DNA of 64,000 bases from Clostridium_F caseinilyticum (GTDB lineage Bacteria > Bacillota > Clostridia > Clostridiales > Clostridiaceae), in the NCBI RefSeq assembly GCF_046127645.1, contig NZ_CP175919.1; one strand, written 5' to 3'. Position 1 is the first letter of the stretch, and the number at the start of each line of letters is the position of its first letter. Position numbers and translations under genes: made by a program. Under the pieces are notes generated by a model. It was not told the DNA's origin and did not search any database. It saw only the letters and a program-made list of their open reading frames with translations. This document shows positions 34,002 through 43,468 of this stretch, one piece after another.

Positions 34002-34379
34002 CTATTTTTGCTTTGGTTTTTTAGCACCATATTTTGATCTGGATTGCATTCTATTAGCTACTCCAGCTGCATCTAATGCCCCTCTTACGATATGGTATCT
34101 TACACCTGGTAAGTCCTTAACTCTTCCACCCCTTATAAGAACAACACTATGTTCTTGTAAGTTGTGACCTACTCCTGGTATGTAAGCTGTAACTTCATAT
34201 CCATTTGTAAGTCTAACTCTAGCAACTTTTCTTAAAGCTGAGTTAGGCTTTTTAGGAGTTGTTGTTTTTACAACTGTACAAACTCCTCTTTTTTGTGGGC
34301 ATTCTTTTAATGCTGGTGAGTTTGATGCTGATGCTAATGTCTTTCTGCCTTTTCTTACTAATTGGCTAATTGTTGGCAT
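34002..34379 (-). CDS. rpsL: 30S ribosomal protein S12
   Basis: A 125-residue uS12 at the decoding centre. It begins MPTISQLVRKGRKT. The streptomycin-sensitive type segment TTPKKPNSALRKVARVRL (Lys at the 42/43-type position) and GHNLQEHSVVLIRGGRVKDLPGVRYH look wild-type by eye. The 160-base spacer to rpsG is long and is described separately. Confidence 0.98.
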   Translation of the reverse strand: MPTISQLVRKGRKTLASASNSPALKECPQKRGVCTVVKTTTPKKPNSALRKVARVRLTNGYEVTAYIPGVGHNLQEHSVVLIRGGRVKDLPGVRYHIVRGALDAAGVANRMQSRSKYGAKKPKQK

Positions 34380-34454
34380 ACGTGCACCTCCTTCATAATT
34401 AGATAAATAAATTATTCTATAAATATGCCTAATTGGCTACTTATTAGCTAATGT

Positions 34455-34697
34455 TTATTTCAGTAATGCTGCTATAGCAGCACTTACATCAATACCACAA
34501 AGTCGTCCTAAGTCTTTCATTGTATCAACCTTTATTATATCTATGGAATTCTCCTCAGCCAATTCTATAAGTGGTTTTATTAAACTTTCATCCGCATCCT
34601 TAGATACATATAAAGTTTTAACAGTGTTATTTTTCAAAGCTTTAACTGTTTGTTTAACCCCTACAACTTTATTGCCTTTAAGTCTGTCAATCATCAT
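34455..34697 (-). CDS. L7Ae-family ribosomal/kink-turn-binding protein (RplGB/YbxF-like)
   Basis: An 80-residue protein of the L7Ae/L30e/S12e/Gadd45 fold, which binds RNA kink-turns. It has the GxKQTxKAL start (VVGVKQTVKALKNN), the VSKDADESL stretch and the hydrophobic end CGIDVSAAIAALL. The gene lies between rpoC and rpsL, the usual Firmicute place. The Bacillus homologue binds kink-turns but its cellular job is not settled. SD GGGAGG, two adjacent ATGs. Confidence 0.88.
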   Translation of the reverse strand: MMIDRLKGNKVVGVKQTVKALKNNTVKTLYVSKDADESLIKPLIELAEENSIDIIKVDTMKDLGRLCGIDVSAAIAALLK

Positions 34698-34724
34698 TGA
34701 CTTCCTCCCTAAATTCCATTAATA

Positions 34725-34752
34725 AGGAAACAAAGTAATAACTTTGCTTCCT
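34725..34752. repeat. stem-loop between rpoC and the L7Ae-like gene
   Basis: AGGAA-a-CAAAGT (34725-34736) pairs with ACTTTG-c-TTCCT (34741-34752) around AATA, with one mismatch. It is terminator-shaped, but no T-run follows on the minus strand (TATTAATG), so attenuation or processing between the polymerase and ribosomal parts is likelier. Confidence 0.5.
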
Positions 34753-34818
34753 ATACTAAAATATATAACAGGTGTATTTTATCATTTTGAAAGTACAATG
34801 TCAATAAATTTATATATA

Positions 34819-37800
34819 CTACATTTGCATTGAATCCATAGAATCTTCCTCGATGTTTTCATCATCAGTATTTATTTCAATAGATCTGTATCTTGTCATA
34901 CCTGTGCCTGCAGGTATTAATTTACCGATAATTACATTTTCTTTTAAACCTAATAATGGATCTATTTTTCCTTTAATTGCAGCATCTGTAAGAACTCTAG
35001 TAGTTTCTTGGAATGATGCAGCTGAAAGGAATGAATCTGTAGCAAGTGCAGCTTTTGTTATTCCTAGTAAAGCTATTCTACCTACTGCTGGTTCTCCACC
35101 TTTTTCTAATATTTCTTTATTAGCTTCTTCAAAATCAAAAACATCTATCATTGTTCCAGGTAATAATTCAGTATCCCCTGAATCTTCAATTTTTATCTTT
35201 CTTGTCATCTGTCTTATAACTACTTCAAGATGTTTATCGTTTATATCAACACCTTGTAGTCTATAAACTTTTTGAACTTCTGATAAAAGATAATTTTTAA
35301 CTCCGTCAACACCTTTTATTCTTAAAATATCATGTGGATTTATTGAACCTTCTGTTATTTCATCTCCTGCTGATATAATATCTCCATTTTTAACTTTTAT
35401 TCTAGAACCAAATGGAATATCATAAGAAACTTCTTCACCATCATCAGTTACAACTATTATTGTTCTTTTCTTTTTAGTTTCTTCCATCTTCACTGTTCCT
35501 GACACTTCACTTACAATAGCCAACCCTTTAGGTTTCCTAGCTTCGAAAAGCTCTTCAACCCTTGGAAGACCTTGAGTTATATCAGCCCCAGCAACACCAC
35601 CTGTATGGAATGTTCTCATTGTAAGCTGAGTTCCTGGTTCTCCTATACTTTGAGCAGCAACAATACCAACTGCTTCACCTATATGAATTTTTTGTGAAGT
35701 ACCCATATTCATACCATAACATTTAGCACAAACACCATGTTTTGATTTACAAGTAAATACAGATCTTATTTTAACTTTTTTAATTCCTGCATCTGATACC
35801 TTCTGAGCTATTTCTTCATCCATATATGTGTTTCTTTTTACTATTACTTCTCCTGTTGTAGGATGAATAATATCTTCTGAAGGATATCTGCCTGATAATC
35901 TTTCAACTAAAGGCTCTATTACTTCATTTCCTTCTTTTATTTCAGATACTTCATATCCTTCTTCTGTTCCACAATCTTCTTGCCTTACTATAACATCCTG
36001 TGAAACGTCAACAAGTCTTCTAGTTAAATATCCTGAGTCAGCTGTTTTTAAAGCTGTATCTGCATTACCTTTTCTAGCACCGTGTGTTGATATAAAGTAC
36101 TCTAACACATCTAGACCTTCTCTAAAAGAAGCTTTTATCGGTAACTCTAGAATTTTACCTGATGGATTAGCCATAAGCCCTCTCATACCTGCTAATTGCT
36201 TTATCTGACTTTTAGAACCTCTGGCTCCAGAATCTGCCATCATATATATAGGATTAAAACTATCCAAACTTTCCATAAGAGCATTAGCTACGTCCTCTGT
36301 TGTTTTAGTCCAAAGGTCAATAACTTTTTCATATCTTTCTTCTTCAGATATAAACCCTCTACGATACATTTTTTGTATTTTTTCTACTTGTTTTTCTGTA
36401 TTTTCAAGTAGTTCTTTCTTAGACTCTGGCACTACCATATCTGAAGTAGAAATTGTAACAGCTCCTATTGTAGAATAATGATATCCTTTTGCTTTTATTT
36501 TATCTAACATTATAGAAGTTTTAGTTGCTCCATGTTTCATATAACATCTAGTGATTATTCCACCTAACGTCTTCTTAGATACAAGGAAATCTACCTCTAG
36601 TTTTAATCTATTCTCAGGTATTGTTCTATCAATATATCCTAAATCTTGTGGAATAGATTCATTAAATATAATTTTTCCTGGTGTTGTTTCTATTATTCCT
36701 TCAATAGTTTCTCCATCTATAACTTTCTTTAATCTTACTTTTATTTTAGCATGTATATCAACAGCTTTACATTGATATGCCATAAGTACTTCTTCTGGAC
36801 AAGAGAATACTTTTCCTTCACCTTTTACTCCATCCTTATCCATTGTTAAGTAATATGAACCTAAAACCATATCTTGTGTAGGCACAGATACTGGTTTACC
36901 ATCAGATGGTTTTAATATATTATGAGCAGCTAGCATTAGGAACCTTGCCTCTGCTTGAGCTTCAACTGACAAAGGTACATGAACAGCCATTTGGTCTCCA
37001 TCAAAGTCCGCATTATAAGCCGTACATACAAGTGGATGAAGCTTAATTGCTCTTCCTTCTACTAATACTGGTTGGAATGCTTGAATTCCTAATCTGTGAA
37101 GAGTAGGGGCACGGTTTAATAATACTGGATGATCAGAAATAACTTCTTCTAATACATCCCAAACTTGGGGTTGAACTCTTTCTACCATCCTCTTAGCACT
37201 TTTTATATTATGTGCTAAGCCATTTTGAACGAGTTTCTTCATAACAAATGGTTTAAATAATTCAAGAGCCATTTCCTTTGGTAAACCACATTGATACATT
37301 TTTAATTCTGGTCCTACAACTATAACTGAACGACCTGAATAGTCAACACGTTTTCCTAGTAAGTTTTGTCTAAATCTACCTTGCTTACCCTTTAACATAT
37401 CTGATAATGATTTAAGCGGTCTATTTCCTGGACCTGTTACCGGTCTACCTCTTCTACCATTATCTATTAAAGCATCAACAGCTTCTTGAAGCATTCTTTT
37501 TTCATTTCTTACAATTATATCTGGAGCACCTAGATCTAATAGTTTTTTCAATCTATTATTTCTATTTATAACTCTTCTATATAAATCATTTAAATCTGAT
37601 GTAGCAAATCTTCCTCCATCTAATTGAACCATTGGTCTTAAATCAGGTGGAATTACTGGTATAACATCTATAACCATCCAATCAGGTCTATTTCCTGATT
37701 TTCTAAAAGATTCTACTACTTCTAATCTTCTTATTATTCTTATCTTCTTTTGTCCTGTACTTGTTTTTAATTCTTCTTTAAGCTCAATAGATGATTGTTC

Positions 37801-38355
37801 TAAATCTATTTCATCTAGAAGAGTCTTTACAGCTTCTGCGCCCATTGCTGCAACAAAGCTGTCATCTCCATATTTATCTATAGATTCTCTATACTCTTTT
37901 TCATTTAATAATTGTTTCTTTAAAAGTGGTGTTTCTTTTGGATCTAATACTACATATGAAGCAAAGTATAAAACTTTTTCCAAAGCTCTTGGAGACATAT
38001 CTAATATCAATCCCATTCTTGATGGTATTCCCTTGAAATACCATATATGAGATACAGGGGCAGCAAGTTCTATATGCCCCATTCTCTCACGTCTTACTTT
38101 AGCTTTAGTAACCTCTACTCCGCATCTATCACAAACTATGCCCTTATATCTTATTCTTTTATATTTACCGCAATGACATTCCCAGTCCTTCATAGGACCA
38201 AAAATTCTTTCACAGAACAAACCATCTCTTTCTGGTTTTAATGTTCTATAATTTATAGTCTCTGGCTTCTTAACTTCACCTCTTGACCACTCTCTTATCT
38301 TCTCTGGTGAAGCTAGACCTATTTGTAAAGCATCAAAATTATTTAACTCAAACAA
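34819..38355 (-). CDS. rpoC: RNA polymerase beta' subunit
   Basis: An 1178-residue subunit holding the catalytic Mg site NADFDGDQM. The N-terminal zinc ribbon (CHCGKY ... CDRCGVE), rudder and bridge-helix regions (GARGSKSQIKQLAGMRG), the trigger loop (TMRTFHTGGVAGADITQGLPRVEEL) and the second zinc site (CKSKHGVCAKCYG) are all visible. It follows rpoB by 20 bases. Length is normal for Firmicutes. Confidence 0.98.
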   Translation of the reverse strand: MFELNNFDALQIGLASPEKIREWSRGEVKKPETINYRTLKPERDGLFCERIFGPMKDWECHCGKYKRIRYKGIVCDRCGVEVTKAKVRRERMGHIELAAPVSHIWYFKGIPSRMGLILDMSPRALEKVLYFASYVVLDPKETPLLKKQLLNEKEYRESIDKYGDDSFVAAMGAEAVKTLLDEIDLEQSSIELKEELKTSTGQKKIRIIRRLEVVESFRKSGNRPDWMVIDVIPVIPPDLRPMVQLDGGRFATSDLNDLYRRVINRNNRLKKLLDLGAPDIIVRNEKRMLQEAVDALIDNGRRGRPVTGPGNRPLKSLSDMLKGKQGRFRQNLLGKRVDYSGRSVIVVGPELKMYQCGLPKEMALELFKPFVMKKLVQNGLAHNIKSAKRMVERVQPQVWDVLEEVISDHPVLLNRAPTLHRLGIQAFQPVLVEGRAIKLHPLVCTAYNADFDGDQMAVHVPLSVEAQAEARFLMLAAHNILKPSDGKPVSVPTQDMVLGSYYLTMDKDGVKGEGKVFSCPEEVLMAYQCKAVDIHAKIKVRLKKVIDGETIEGIIETTPGKIIFNESIPQDLGYIDRTIPENRLKLEVDFLVSKKTLGGIITRCYMKHGATKTSIMLDKIKAKGYHYSTIGAVTISTSDMVVPESKKELLENTEKQVEKIQKMYRRGFISEEERYEKVIDLWTKTTEDVANALMESLDSFNPIYMMADSGARGSKSQIKQLAGMRGLMANPSGKILELPIKASFREGLDVLEYFISTHGARKGNADTALKTADSGYLTRRLVDVSQDVIVRQEDCGTEEGYEVSEIKEGNEVIEPLVERLSGRYPSEDIIHPTTGEVIVKRNTYMDEEIAQKVSDAGIKKVKIRSVFTCKSKHGVCAKCYGMNMGTSQKIHIGEAVGIVAAQSIGEPGTQLTMRTFHTGGVAGADITQGLPRVEELFEARKPKGLAIVSEVSGTVKMEETKKKRTIIVVTDDGEEVSYDIPFGSRIKVKNGDIISAGDEITEGSINPHDILRIKGVDGVKNYLLSEVQKVYRLQGVDINDKHLEVVIRQMTRKIKIEDSGDTELLPGTMIDVFDFEEANKEILEKGGEPAVGRIALLGITKAALATDSFLSAASFQETTRVLTDAAIKGKIDPLLGLKENVIIGKLIPAGTGMTRYRSIEINTDDENIEEDSMDSMQM

Positions 38356-38375
38356 GGGTATATCCTCCCTTCAAA

Positions 38376-41300
38376 TTAATGTTCATCACCAAAATCATCT
38401 AAATCTAAGTCATCTAATGATAACTCTTCCAAATCTGGTTCTACGTCCTCTTCTCTTAAGTCATCATATTCATTAATATCTTCGTTATCTTCTTTTGCTT
38501 CTTCTTTTGCTTTTGCTTCTTCTTGATTTTCTGTACCTTCTATATTTACTTCTAATTCATCTGCATCTTCATCTACAGATTCTTTTAATTTTATTTCTTG
38601 ATTATCATCATTCAATACTTTAACATCTAAACACAATGCCTGTAATTCTTTTATTAAAACTTTGAAGGATTCAGGCACTCCAGGTTCTGGAATGTTTTCT
38701 CCCTTTACTATAGCTTCATAAGTCTTAACCCTTCCAACGACATCATCTGATTTAACTGTTAATATTTCTTGAAGAGTATGAGCTGCTCCATAAGCTTCTA
38801 AAGCCCAAACTTCCATCTCACCAAATCTTTGTCCTCCGAACTGAGCTTTACCTCCTAGAGGTTGTTGAGTTACTAGTGAATATGGCCCTGTAGATCTAGC
38901 ATGTATTTTATCGTCAACTAAGTGAGCTAGTTTTAAAATATACATATAGCCTACTGTTACTCTATTATCAAATGGTTCTCCTGTTCTTCCATCATATAAA
39001 ACAGTTTTTCCATCTTCAGAATAACCAGCTTTCTTTAAACAATCTACTATATCAGATTCTATTGCTCCATCAAATACTGGTGTAGCTATATGCCAACCTA
39101 ATTTGCTAGCAGCTAATCCTAAATGTACTTCTAATACCTGACCTATATTCATACGTGATGGTACCCCTAAAGGATTCAAGCATATTTGAAGTGGTCTTCC
39201 ATCTGGTAAGAATGGCATATCTTCTTCTGGTAACACTCTAGAAATAACCCCTTTATTACCATGTCTTCCTGCCATCTTATCTCCAACAGAAATCTTTCTT
39301 TTTTGAGCTATATAGCATCTAACTAATTTGTTAACTCCTGGTGGTAATTCATCACCATTTTCTCTTGTAAAGATTTTAACATCAACTATAATTCCTGCTT
39401 CTCCGTGTGGAACTCTAAGTGATGTGTCTCTAACTTCTCTTGCCTTTTCTCCAAATATAGCACGAAGTAATCTTTCTTCAGCTGTTAGTTCTGTTTCTCC
39501 CTTTGGAGTAACTTTACCTACTAATATATCTCCAGATCTAACTTCAGCACCAATTCTAATGATACCTCTTTCATCTATATCTTTAAGAGCTTCTTCTCCT
39601 ACATTAGGTATATCTCTTGTTATTTCTTCTGGTCCTAATTTTGTATCTCTAGCTTCCGCTTCATATTCTTCTATGTGTATAGATGTAAATACATCTTCTT
39701 TTACTAATTGTTCTGAAATTAGCATAGCATCTTCGTAGTTGTATCCTTCCCAGGTTATAAAACCCATGAGGATATTTTTACCAAGCGCTATTTCTCCAAG
39801 ATCTGTAGAAGGTCCATCTGCTAATAGGGTTTCCTTAGCTACTACTTCATCTTTAGAAACTATTGGTCTTTGGTTTATGCATGTTCCTTGATTGGATCTT
39901 TTGAATTTTAATAGTTTATACTTATCAATTCCACTATCGCTATCTCTTTTTACTCTTATTTCATCTGCTGAAACATATACTACTGTTCCTGCATTTCTAG
40001 CCTTTGGAAGAACCCCTGAATCTGTTGCAGCCTTATATTCTATACCTGTTCCAACTATTGGAGCTTGTGGCTTTAATAATGGTACGGCTTGACGTTGCAT
40101 GTTTGATCCCATAAGTGCACGGCTGGCATCATCATTTTCAAGGAATGGTATCATAGCAGTCGCTACAGAAACTAATTGCCTTGGTGATATATCCATATAT
40201 TCAACTTCAGTAACTGGAACAACTAATACTTCCTCTTTAGCTCTAACTGTAACTTTATCGTCTAAGAAGTATCCATCATCATCAATTGGTTCATCTGATC
40301 TAGCTATTACATATAAATCTTCTTCATCTGCTGTCATATATACTATATCATTTGTAGCCCTTTTGTTTTTAGGGTCTATCTTTCTATATGGTGTTTCTAT
40401 AAAACCATATTCATTAACTTTAGCAAATGTAGCTAAAGAGTTTATAAGCCCTATATTTGGTCCTTCTGGAGTTTCTATAGGACACATTCTTCCATAATGT
40501 GAATGGTGAACGTCTCTTACTTCAAATCCAGCTCTTTCTCTTGAAAGTCCGCCTGGCCCTAGAGCTGACAATCTTCTTTTATGTGTTAATTCTGACAGTG
40601 GATTAGTTTGATCCATAAATTGTGATAACTGTGAACTACCAAAGAATTCTTTAATGGATGCAGCTACTGGTCTTATATTTATTAACGCTTGAGGAGTTAT
40701 TACTTCTTGATCTTGAATTGTCATTCTTTCTTTAACAACTCTTTCCATCCTAGATAAACCAATTCTAAATTGGTTTTGTAATAATTCTCCTACTGATCTT
40801 AATCTTCTATTTCCTAAATGATCTATATCATCTTTATAACCTATATCATAACTTAATCCTAGTTCATAATTTATGGTAGCATATATATCTTCTCTTATAA
40901 TATGTTTAGGAATTAATCTATATATATTCTTTCTTATTTCTTCCCTTATACTATCTTCATCATCATAATTATCTAGTATTTCTTTTAAAACAGGATAGAA
41001 TACATATTCTTTAATATTTAAATCACTTATATCAAATGAAACTAAACTATGTATGTCTACAAAGTGATTGCCAATTACTTTAAATGATTTATCATCTATT
41101 TTGATGTATACTTCGTTAATACCGCAGTTTTGTATTTCTATAGCTTTATCTTTGTCTATCTTTTCACCTTTTTGTACTAAGATTTCTCCTGTCTGTGGAT
41201 TAACTATGTCTTGATCTGCAATTTGATTTGTTATTCTTAAATGGATTGCTAATTTTTTGTTAAATTTATATCTTCCAACTCTTGATAAATCATATCTTTT

Positions 41301-42086
41301 AGCATCGAAGAATAAAGATTCAATTAAAGATTCCGCACTATCCACAGTAGGTGGTTCGCCCGGTCTCAATCTTTTATATATTTCAAGTAAAGCTTCTTCT
41401 CTAGTCTTTGTGTTATCTTTTTCTATTGTCGCTTTTAATCTTTCATCTTCTCCGAAAAATTCTATTATTTCAGCATCAGTTCCATAGCCCAATGCTCTTG
41501 CTAATATAGTAATTGGTAATTTTCGTGTCTTGTCAATTCTTACATATATTATGTTATTTGAATCTGTCTCATATTCTAACCATGCACCTCTATTAGGTAT
41601 AACTGTAGCCGAAAATAATTTACTTCCTGTTTTATCTACAGTCATGTCATAATAAACCCCTGGTGATCTAACTAATTGGCTTACTATAACTCTTTCTGCA
41701 CCGTTTATTATAAAAGTCCCTTGTTCTGTCATTAAAGGGAAATCTCCCATAAAAACTTCTTGTTCTTTTATTTCACCAGTTTCCTTATTTAAAAGTCTAA
41801 CTTTTACTTTTAATGGTGCTGCATAAGTAGAATCTCTTTCTTTACACTCTTCAACAGAGTATTTAATACTATCTAAATCTAGTTTATAGCCTACAAATTC
41901 TAAATTTAGATTACCTGTATAATCTTGAATCGGGTTAATATCGTCAAAAACTTCTTGTAACCCTTCTTTTAAAAACCAATCATATGAGTCTAACTGAACT
42001 TCTATAAGATTTGGCATTTGGCCAACTTCTTTAAGCCTAGAAAAACTCATACGAGTCCTTTTGCCAACTTGGACAGGATGTACCAT
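38376..42086 (-). CDS. rpoB: RNA polymerase beta subunit
   Basis: A 1236-residue subunit. The rifampicin pocket reads SQLSQFMDQTNPLSELTHKRRLSALGPGG in consecutive parts, with the usual sensitive-type D, H and S residues. The active-site segments GVPSRMNIGQVLEVHLG and KPGEMEVWALEAYGA-like MEVWALEAYGAAHTLQE are present. The C-terminal about 80 residues form a strongly acidic tail (EEAKAKEEAKEDNEDINE...), longer than in Bacillus. SD AGGGGTG; its own promoter and leader lie upstream. Confidence 0.98.
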   Translation of the reverse strand: MVHPVQVGKRTRMSFSRLKEVGQMPNLIEVQLDSYDWFLKEGLQEVFDDINPIQDYTGNLNLEFVGYKLDLDSIKYSVEECKERDSTYAAPLKVKVRLLNKETGEIKEQEVFMGDFPLMTEQGTFIINGAERVIVSQLVRSPGVYYDMTVDKTGSKLFSATVIPNRGAWLEYETDSNNIIYVRIDKTRKLPITILARALGYGTDAEIIEFFGEDERLKATIEKDNTKTREEALLEIYKRLRPGEPPTVDSAESLIESLFFDAKRYDLSRVGRYKFNKKLAIHLRITNQIADQDIVNPQTGEILVQKGEKIDKDKAIEIQNCGINEVYIKIDDKSFKVIGNHFVDIHSLVSFDISDLNIKEYVFYPVLKEILDNYDDEDSIREEIRKNIYRLIPKHIIREDIYATINYELGLSYDIGYKDDIDHLGNRRLRSVGELLQNQFRIGLSRMERVVKERMTIQDQEVITPQALINIRPVAASIKEFFGSSQLSQFMDQTNPLSELTHKRRLSALGPGGLSRERAGFEVRDVHHSHYGRMCPIETPEGPNIGLINSLATFAKVNEYGFIETPYRKIDPKNKRATNDIVYMTADEEDLYVIARSDEPIDDDGYFLDDKVTVRAKEEVLVVPVTEVEYMDISPRQLVSVATAMIPFLENDDASRALMGSNMQRQAVPLLKPQAPIVGTGIEYKAATDSGVLPKARNAGTVVYVSADEIRVKRDSDSGIDKYKLLKFKRSNQGTCINQRPIVSKDEVVAKETLLADGPSTDLGEIALGKNILMGFITWEGYNYEDAMLISEQLVKEDVFTSIHIEEYEAEARDTKLGPEEITRDIPNVGEEALKDIDERGIIRIGAEVRSGDILVGKVTPKGETELTAEERLLRAIFGEKAREVRDTSLRVPHGEAGIIVDVKIFTRENGDELPPGVNKLVRCYIAQKRKISVGDKMAGRHGNKGVISRVLPEEDMPFLPDGRPLQICLNPLGVPSRMNIGQVLEVHLGLAASKLGWHIATPVFDGAIESDIVDCLKKAGYSEDGKTVLYDGRTGEPFDNRVTVGYMYILKLAHLVDDKIHARSTGPYSLVTQQPLGGKAQFGGQRFGEMEVWALEAYGAAHTLQEILTVKSDDVVGRVKTYEAIVKGENIPEPGVPESFKVLIKELQALCLDVKVLNDDNQEIKLKESVDEDADELEVNIEGTENQEEAKAKEEAKEDNEDINEYDDLREEDVEPDLEELSLDDLDLDDFGDEH

Positions 42087-42255
42087 ATAATTTCACCCCT
42101 TGTATAAACTAAAATAACCAAAAACACCTCTTTAAAATTTAATTTAATATTGTGTTTTTGGATTTCACACATTATTATCAAATTAGTATAACCATATAAA
42201 TACAATTAAATACAATTAATTCATATTTCCTTGTATTTATATATAATCAATGCAA
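42087..42255 (-). promoter_or_regulatory. rpoB 5' leader with two hairpins
   Basis: About 169 nt. Hairpin 1: a 12-bp perfect stem (42231-42242 with 42194-42205). The repeated AAATACAATT (42198-42207 and 42208-42217) offers a shorter alternative partner. Hairpin 2: CCAAAAACAC (42152-42161 on the minus strand) with its complement at 42118-42127, followed by TTATTTTAG, which looks terminator-like. Attenuation of rpoBC is plausible. Confidence 0.55.
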
Positions 42256-42261
42256 TTCATT

Positions 42262-42290
42262 ATATTATCACATTACATAGGCTTTGTCAA
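42262..42290 (-). promoter_or_regulatory. sigma-A promoter of rpoBC
   Basis: TTGACA (42290-42285), 17-base spacer, TAATAT (42267-42262), located just past the rplL terminator. Polymerase genes can thus be transcribed apart from rplJL. Confidence 0.8.
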
Positions 42291-42306
42291 TACTTATTAG
42301 TGTACT

Positions 42307-42335
42307 AAAAAAGGGGTACTTATTTTAGTACCCCT
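42307..42335 (-). terminator. terminator after rplL
   Basis: AGGGGTACT (42335-42327) pairs perfectly with AGTACCCCT (42320-42312), loop of six, then TTTTT on the minus strand. It starts 16 bases after the rplL stop. Confidence 0.9.
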
Positions 42336-42350
42336 CTATGTAGAGTAAAA

Positions 42351-42719
42351 CTATTTTAATTCTACTTTTGCTCCAACTTCTTCTAATTTAGCTTTTATAG
42401 CTTCTCCATCTTCTTTAGATGCAGCTTCTTTTAATGTTTTAGGAGCTCCATCAACTAAAGCTTTAGCTTCTTTTAATCCTAATCCTGTTACTTCTCTTAC
42501 AGCTTTGATAACTTTGATTTTTTCTGAACCTGCATCAGCTAAGATTACATCAAATTCAGTTTTTTCTTCAGCAGCTCCTGCTCCTGCAACAGCTCCTCCT
42601 GCTACAGCTACTGGTGCAGCTGCGCTTACTCCAAATTCTTCTTCACATGCTTCTACTAATTCGTTTAATTCTAAAACAGTCATTTCTTTTATAGCTTGAA
42701 TGATTTCTTCTTTTTTCAT
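42351..42719 (-). CDS. rplL: 50S ribosomal protein L7/L12
   Basis: A 122-residue bL12, the multi-copy stalk protein that recruits translational GTPases. N-terminal dimer domain (MKKEEIIQAIKEMTVLELNEL), Ala/Gly-rich hinge (AAAPVAVAGGAVAGAGAA), C-terminal domain with KIKVIKAVREVTGLGLKEAK. Second gene after the L10 leader, with its own terminator downstream. Confidence 0.98.
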   Translation of the reverse strand: MKKEEIIQAIKEMTVLELNELVEACEEEFGVSAAAPVAVAGGAVAGAGAAEEKTEFDVILADAGSEKIKVIKAVREVTGLGLKEAKALVDGAPKTLKEAASKEDGEAIKAKLEEVGAKVELK

Positions 42720-42766
42720 TATTTAGGCACCTCCAAAATTTCTTTCTAATTTTCTTTTAATTTATT

Positions 42767-43267
42767 TTACGCTTCTTCTGATTCTTTCTTATCTTTAATA
42801 GCATTAATTAAATATGCAAAATTTGATACTGGAGCTTTGAAACTTCCAAGTAGTTTTGCGATAAGAATATCTTTTGATGGTATTGATGCGATTTTTTTGA
42901 TTTTGTCTACATCATATAATTCTCCATCTATTATTCCGCCTTTTAATTCTAGGTTCTTGTTTTTCTTAGCGAAATCATTAAGAACTCTAGCTGGAGCTGT
43001 TACATCATCGTAACCGAAAGCTACTGAAACAGGTCCTTCTAATAAATCTACGCAACCTTCGTAGCCTAAATTTTTAGCGGCTATAGTTGATAAAGTATTT
43101 TTATAAACTTTATATTCAACACCTGCTTCTCTTAACTCTTTTCTTAACATAGTATCTTCTTCAACAGTTAAACCTTGATATTTAACAAATACTATAGCTT
43201 GAGCTTTCTCCATTTTTTCTTGTATTTCTTTAACTTTAGCTTCTTTTAATTGTCTATTATTTCCCAC
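42767..43267 (-). CDS. rplJ: 50S ribosomal protein L10
   Basis: A 166-residue uL10, base of the L7/L12 stalk. It has AIVFVKYQGLTVEEDTMLRKEL and the C-terminal helices that hold L12 dimers. L10 (alone or with L12) commonly represses its own mRNA, and the upstream leader has the L10-leader shape. SD AGGAGGTGG. Confidence 0.97.
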   Translation of the reverse strand: MGNNRQLKEAKVKEIQEKMEKAQAIVFVKYQGLTVEEDTMLRKELREAGVEYKVYKNTLSTIAAKNLGYEGCVDLLEGPVSVAFGYDDVTAPARVLNDFAKKNKNLELKGGIIDGELYDVDKIKKIASIPSKDILIAKLLGSFKAPVSNFAYLINAIKDKKESEEA

Positions 43268-43431
43268 TGTGTGTCCACCTCCTCACAGTTTACCGTGATT
43301 TATAATAATAAAGGTCTCTCCGTAAGACAGAGAGACCTAATATACTTTATATCGGGCTCCTAGGTAGGCTTAGTTTTCACTAATTATGTATAACACCTAC
43401 TGTCTACGGAGATATATTCACTTTTACAACT
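43268..43431 (-). ncRNA. L10 leader (rplJ-rplL autoregulatory RNA)
   Basis: The conserved GTAGGTG ... GCCTACCTAGGA core of the Firmicute L10 leader is present. Near the 3' end AGGTCTCTC (43338-43330) and GAGAGACCT (43320-43312) form a 9-bp hairpin followed by TTATTATTAT, an attenuator. The upstream CTCCGTAGACAG (43411-43400) is complementary to CTGTCTTACGGAG (43330-43318) with a single bulge, so the two folds exclude each other. Confidence 0.88.
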
Positions 43432-43437
43432 TTAATC

Positions 43438-43466
43438 AGTATATCAACAAATTATTATTTTGTCAA
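43438..43466 (-). promoter_or_regulatory. sigma-A promoter of rplJL
   Basis: TTGACA (43466-43461), 17-base spacer, TATACT (43443-43438). The -35 begins 2 bases after the rplA stop. Confidence 0.88.
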
Positions 43467-43468
43467 TA

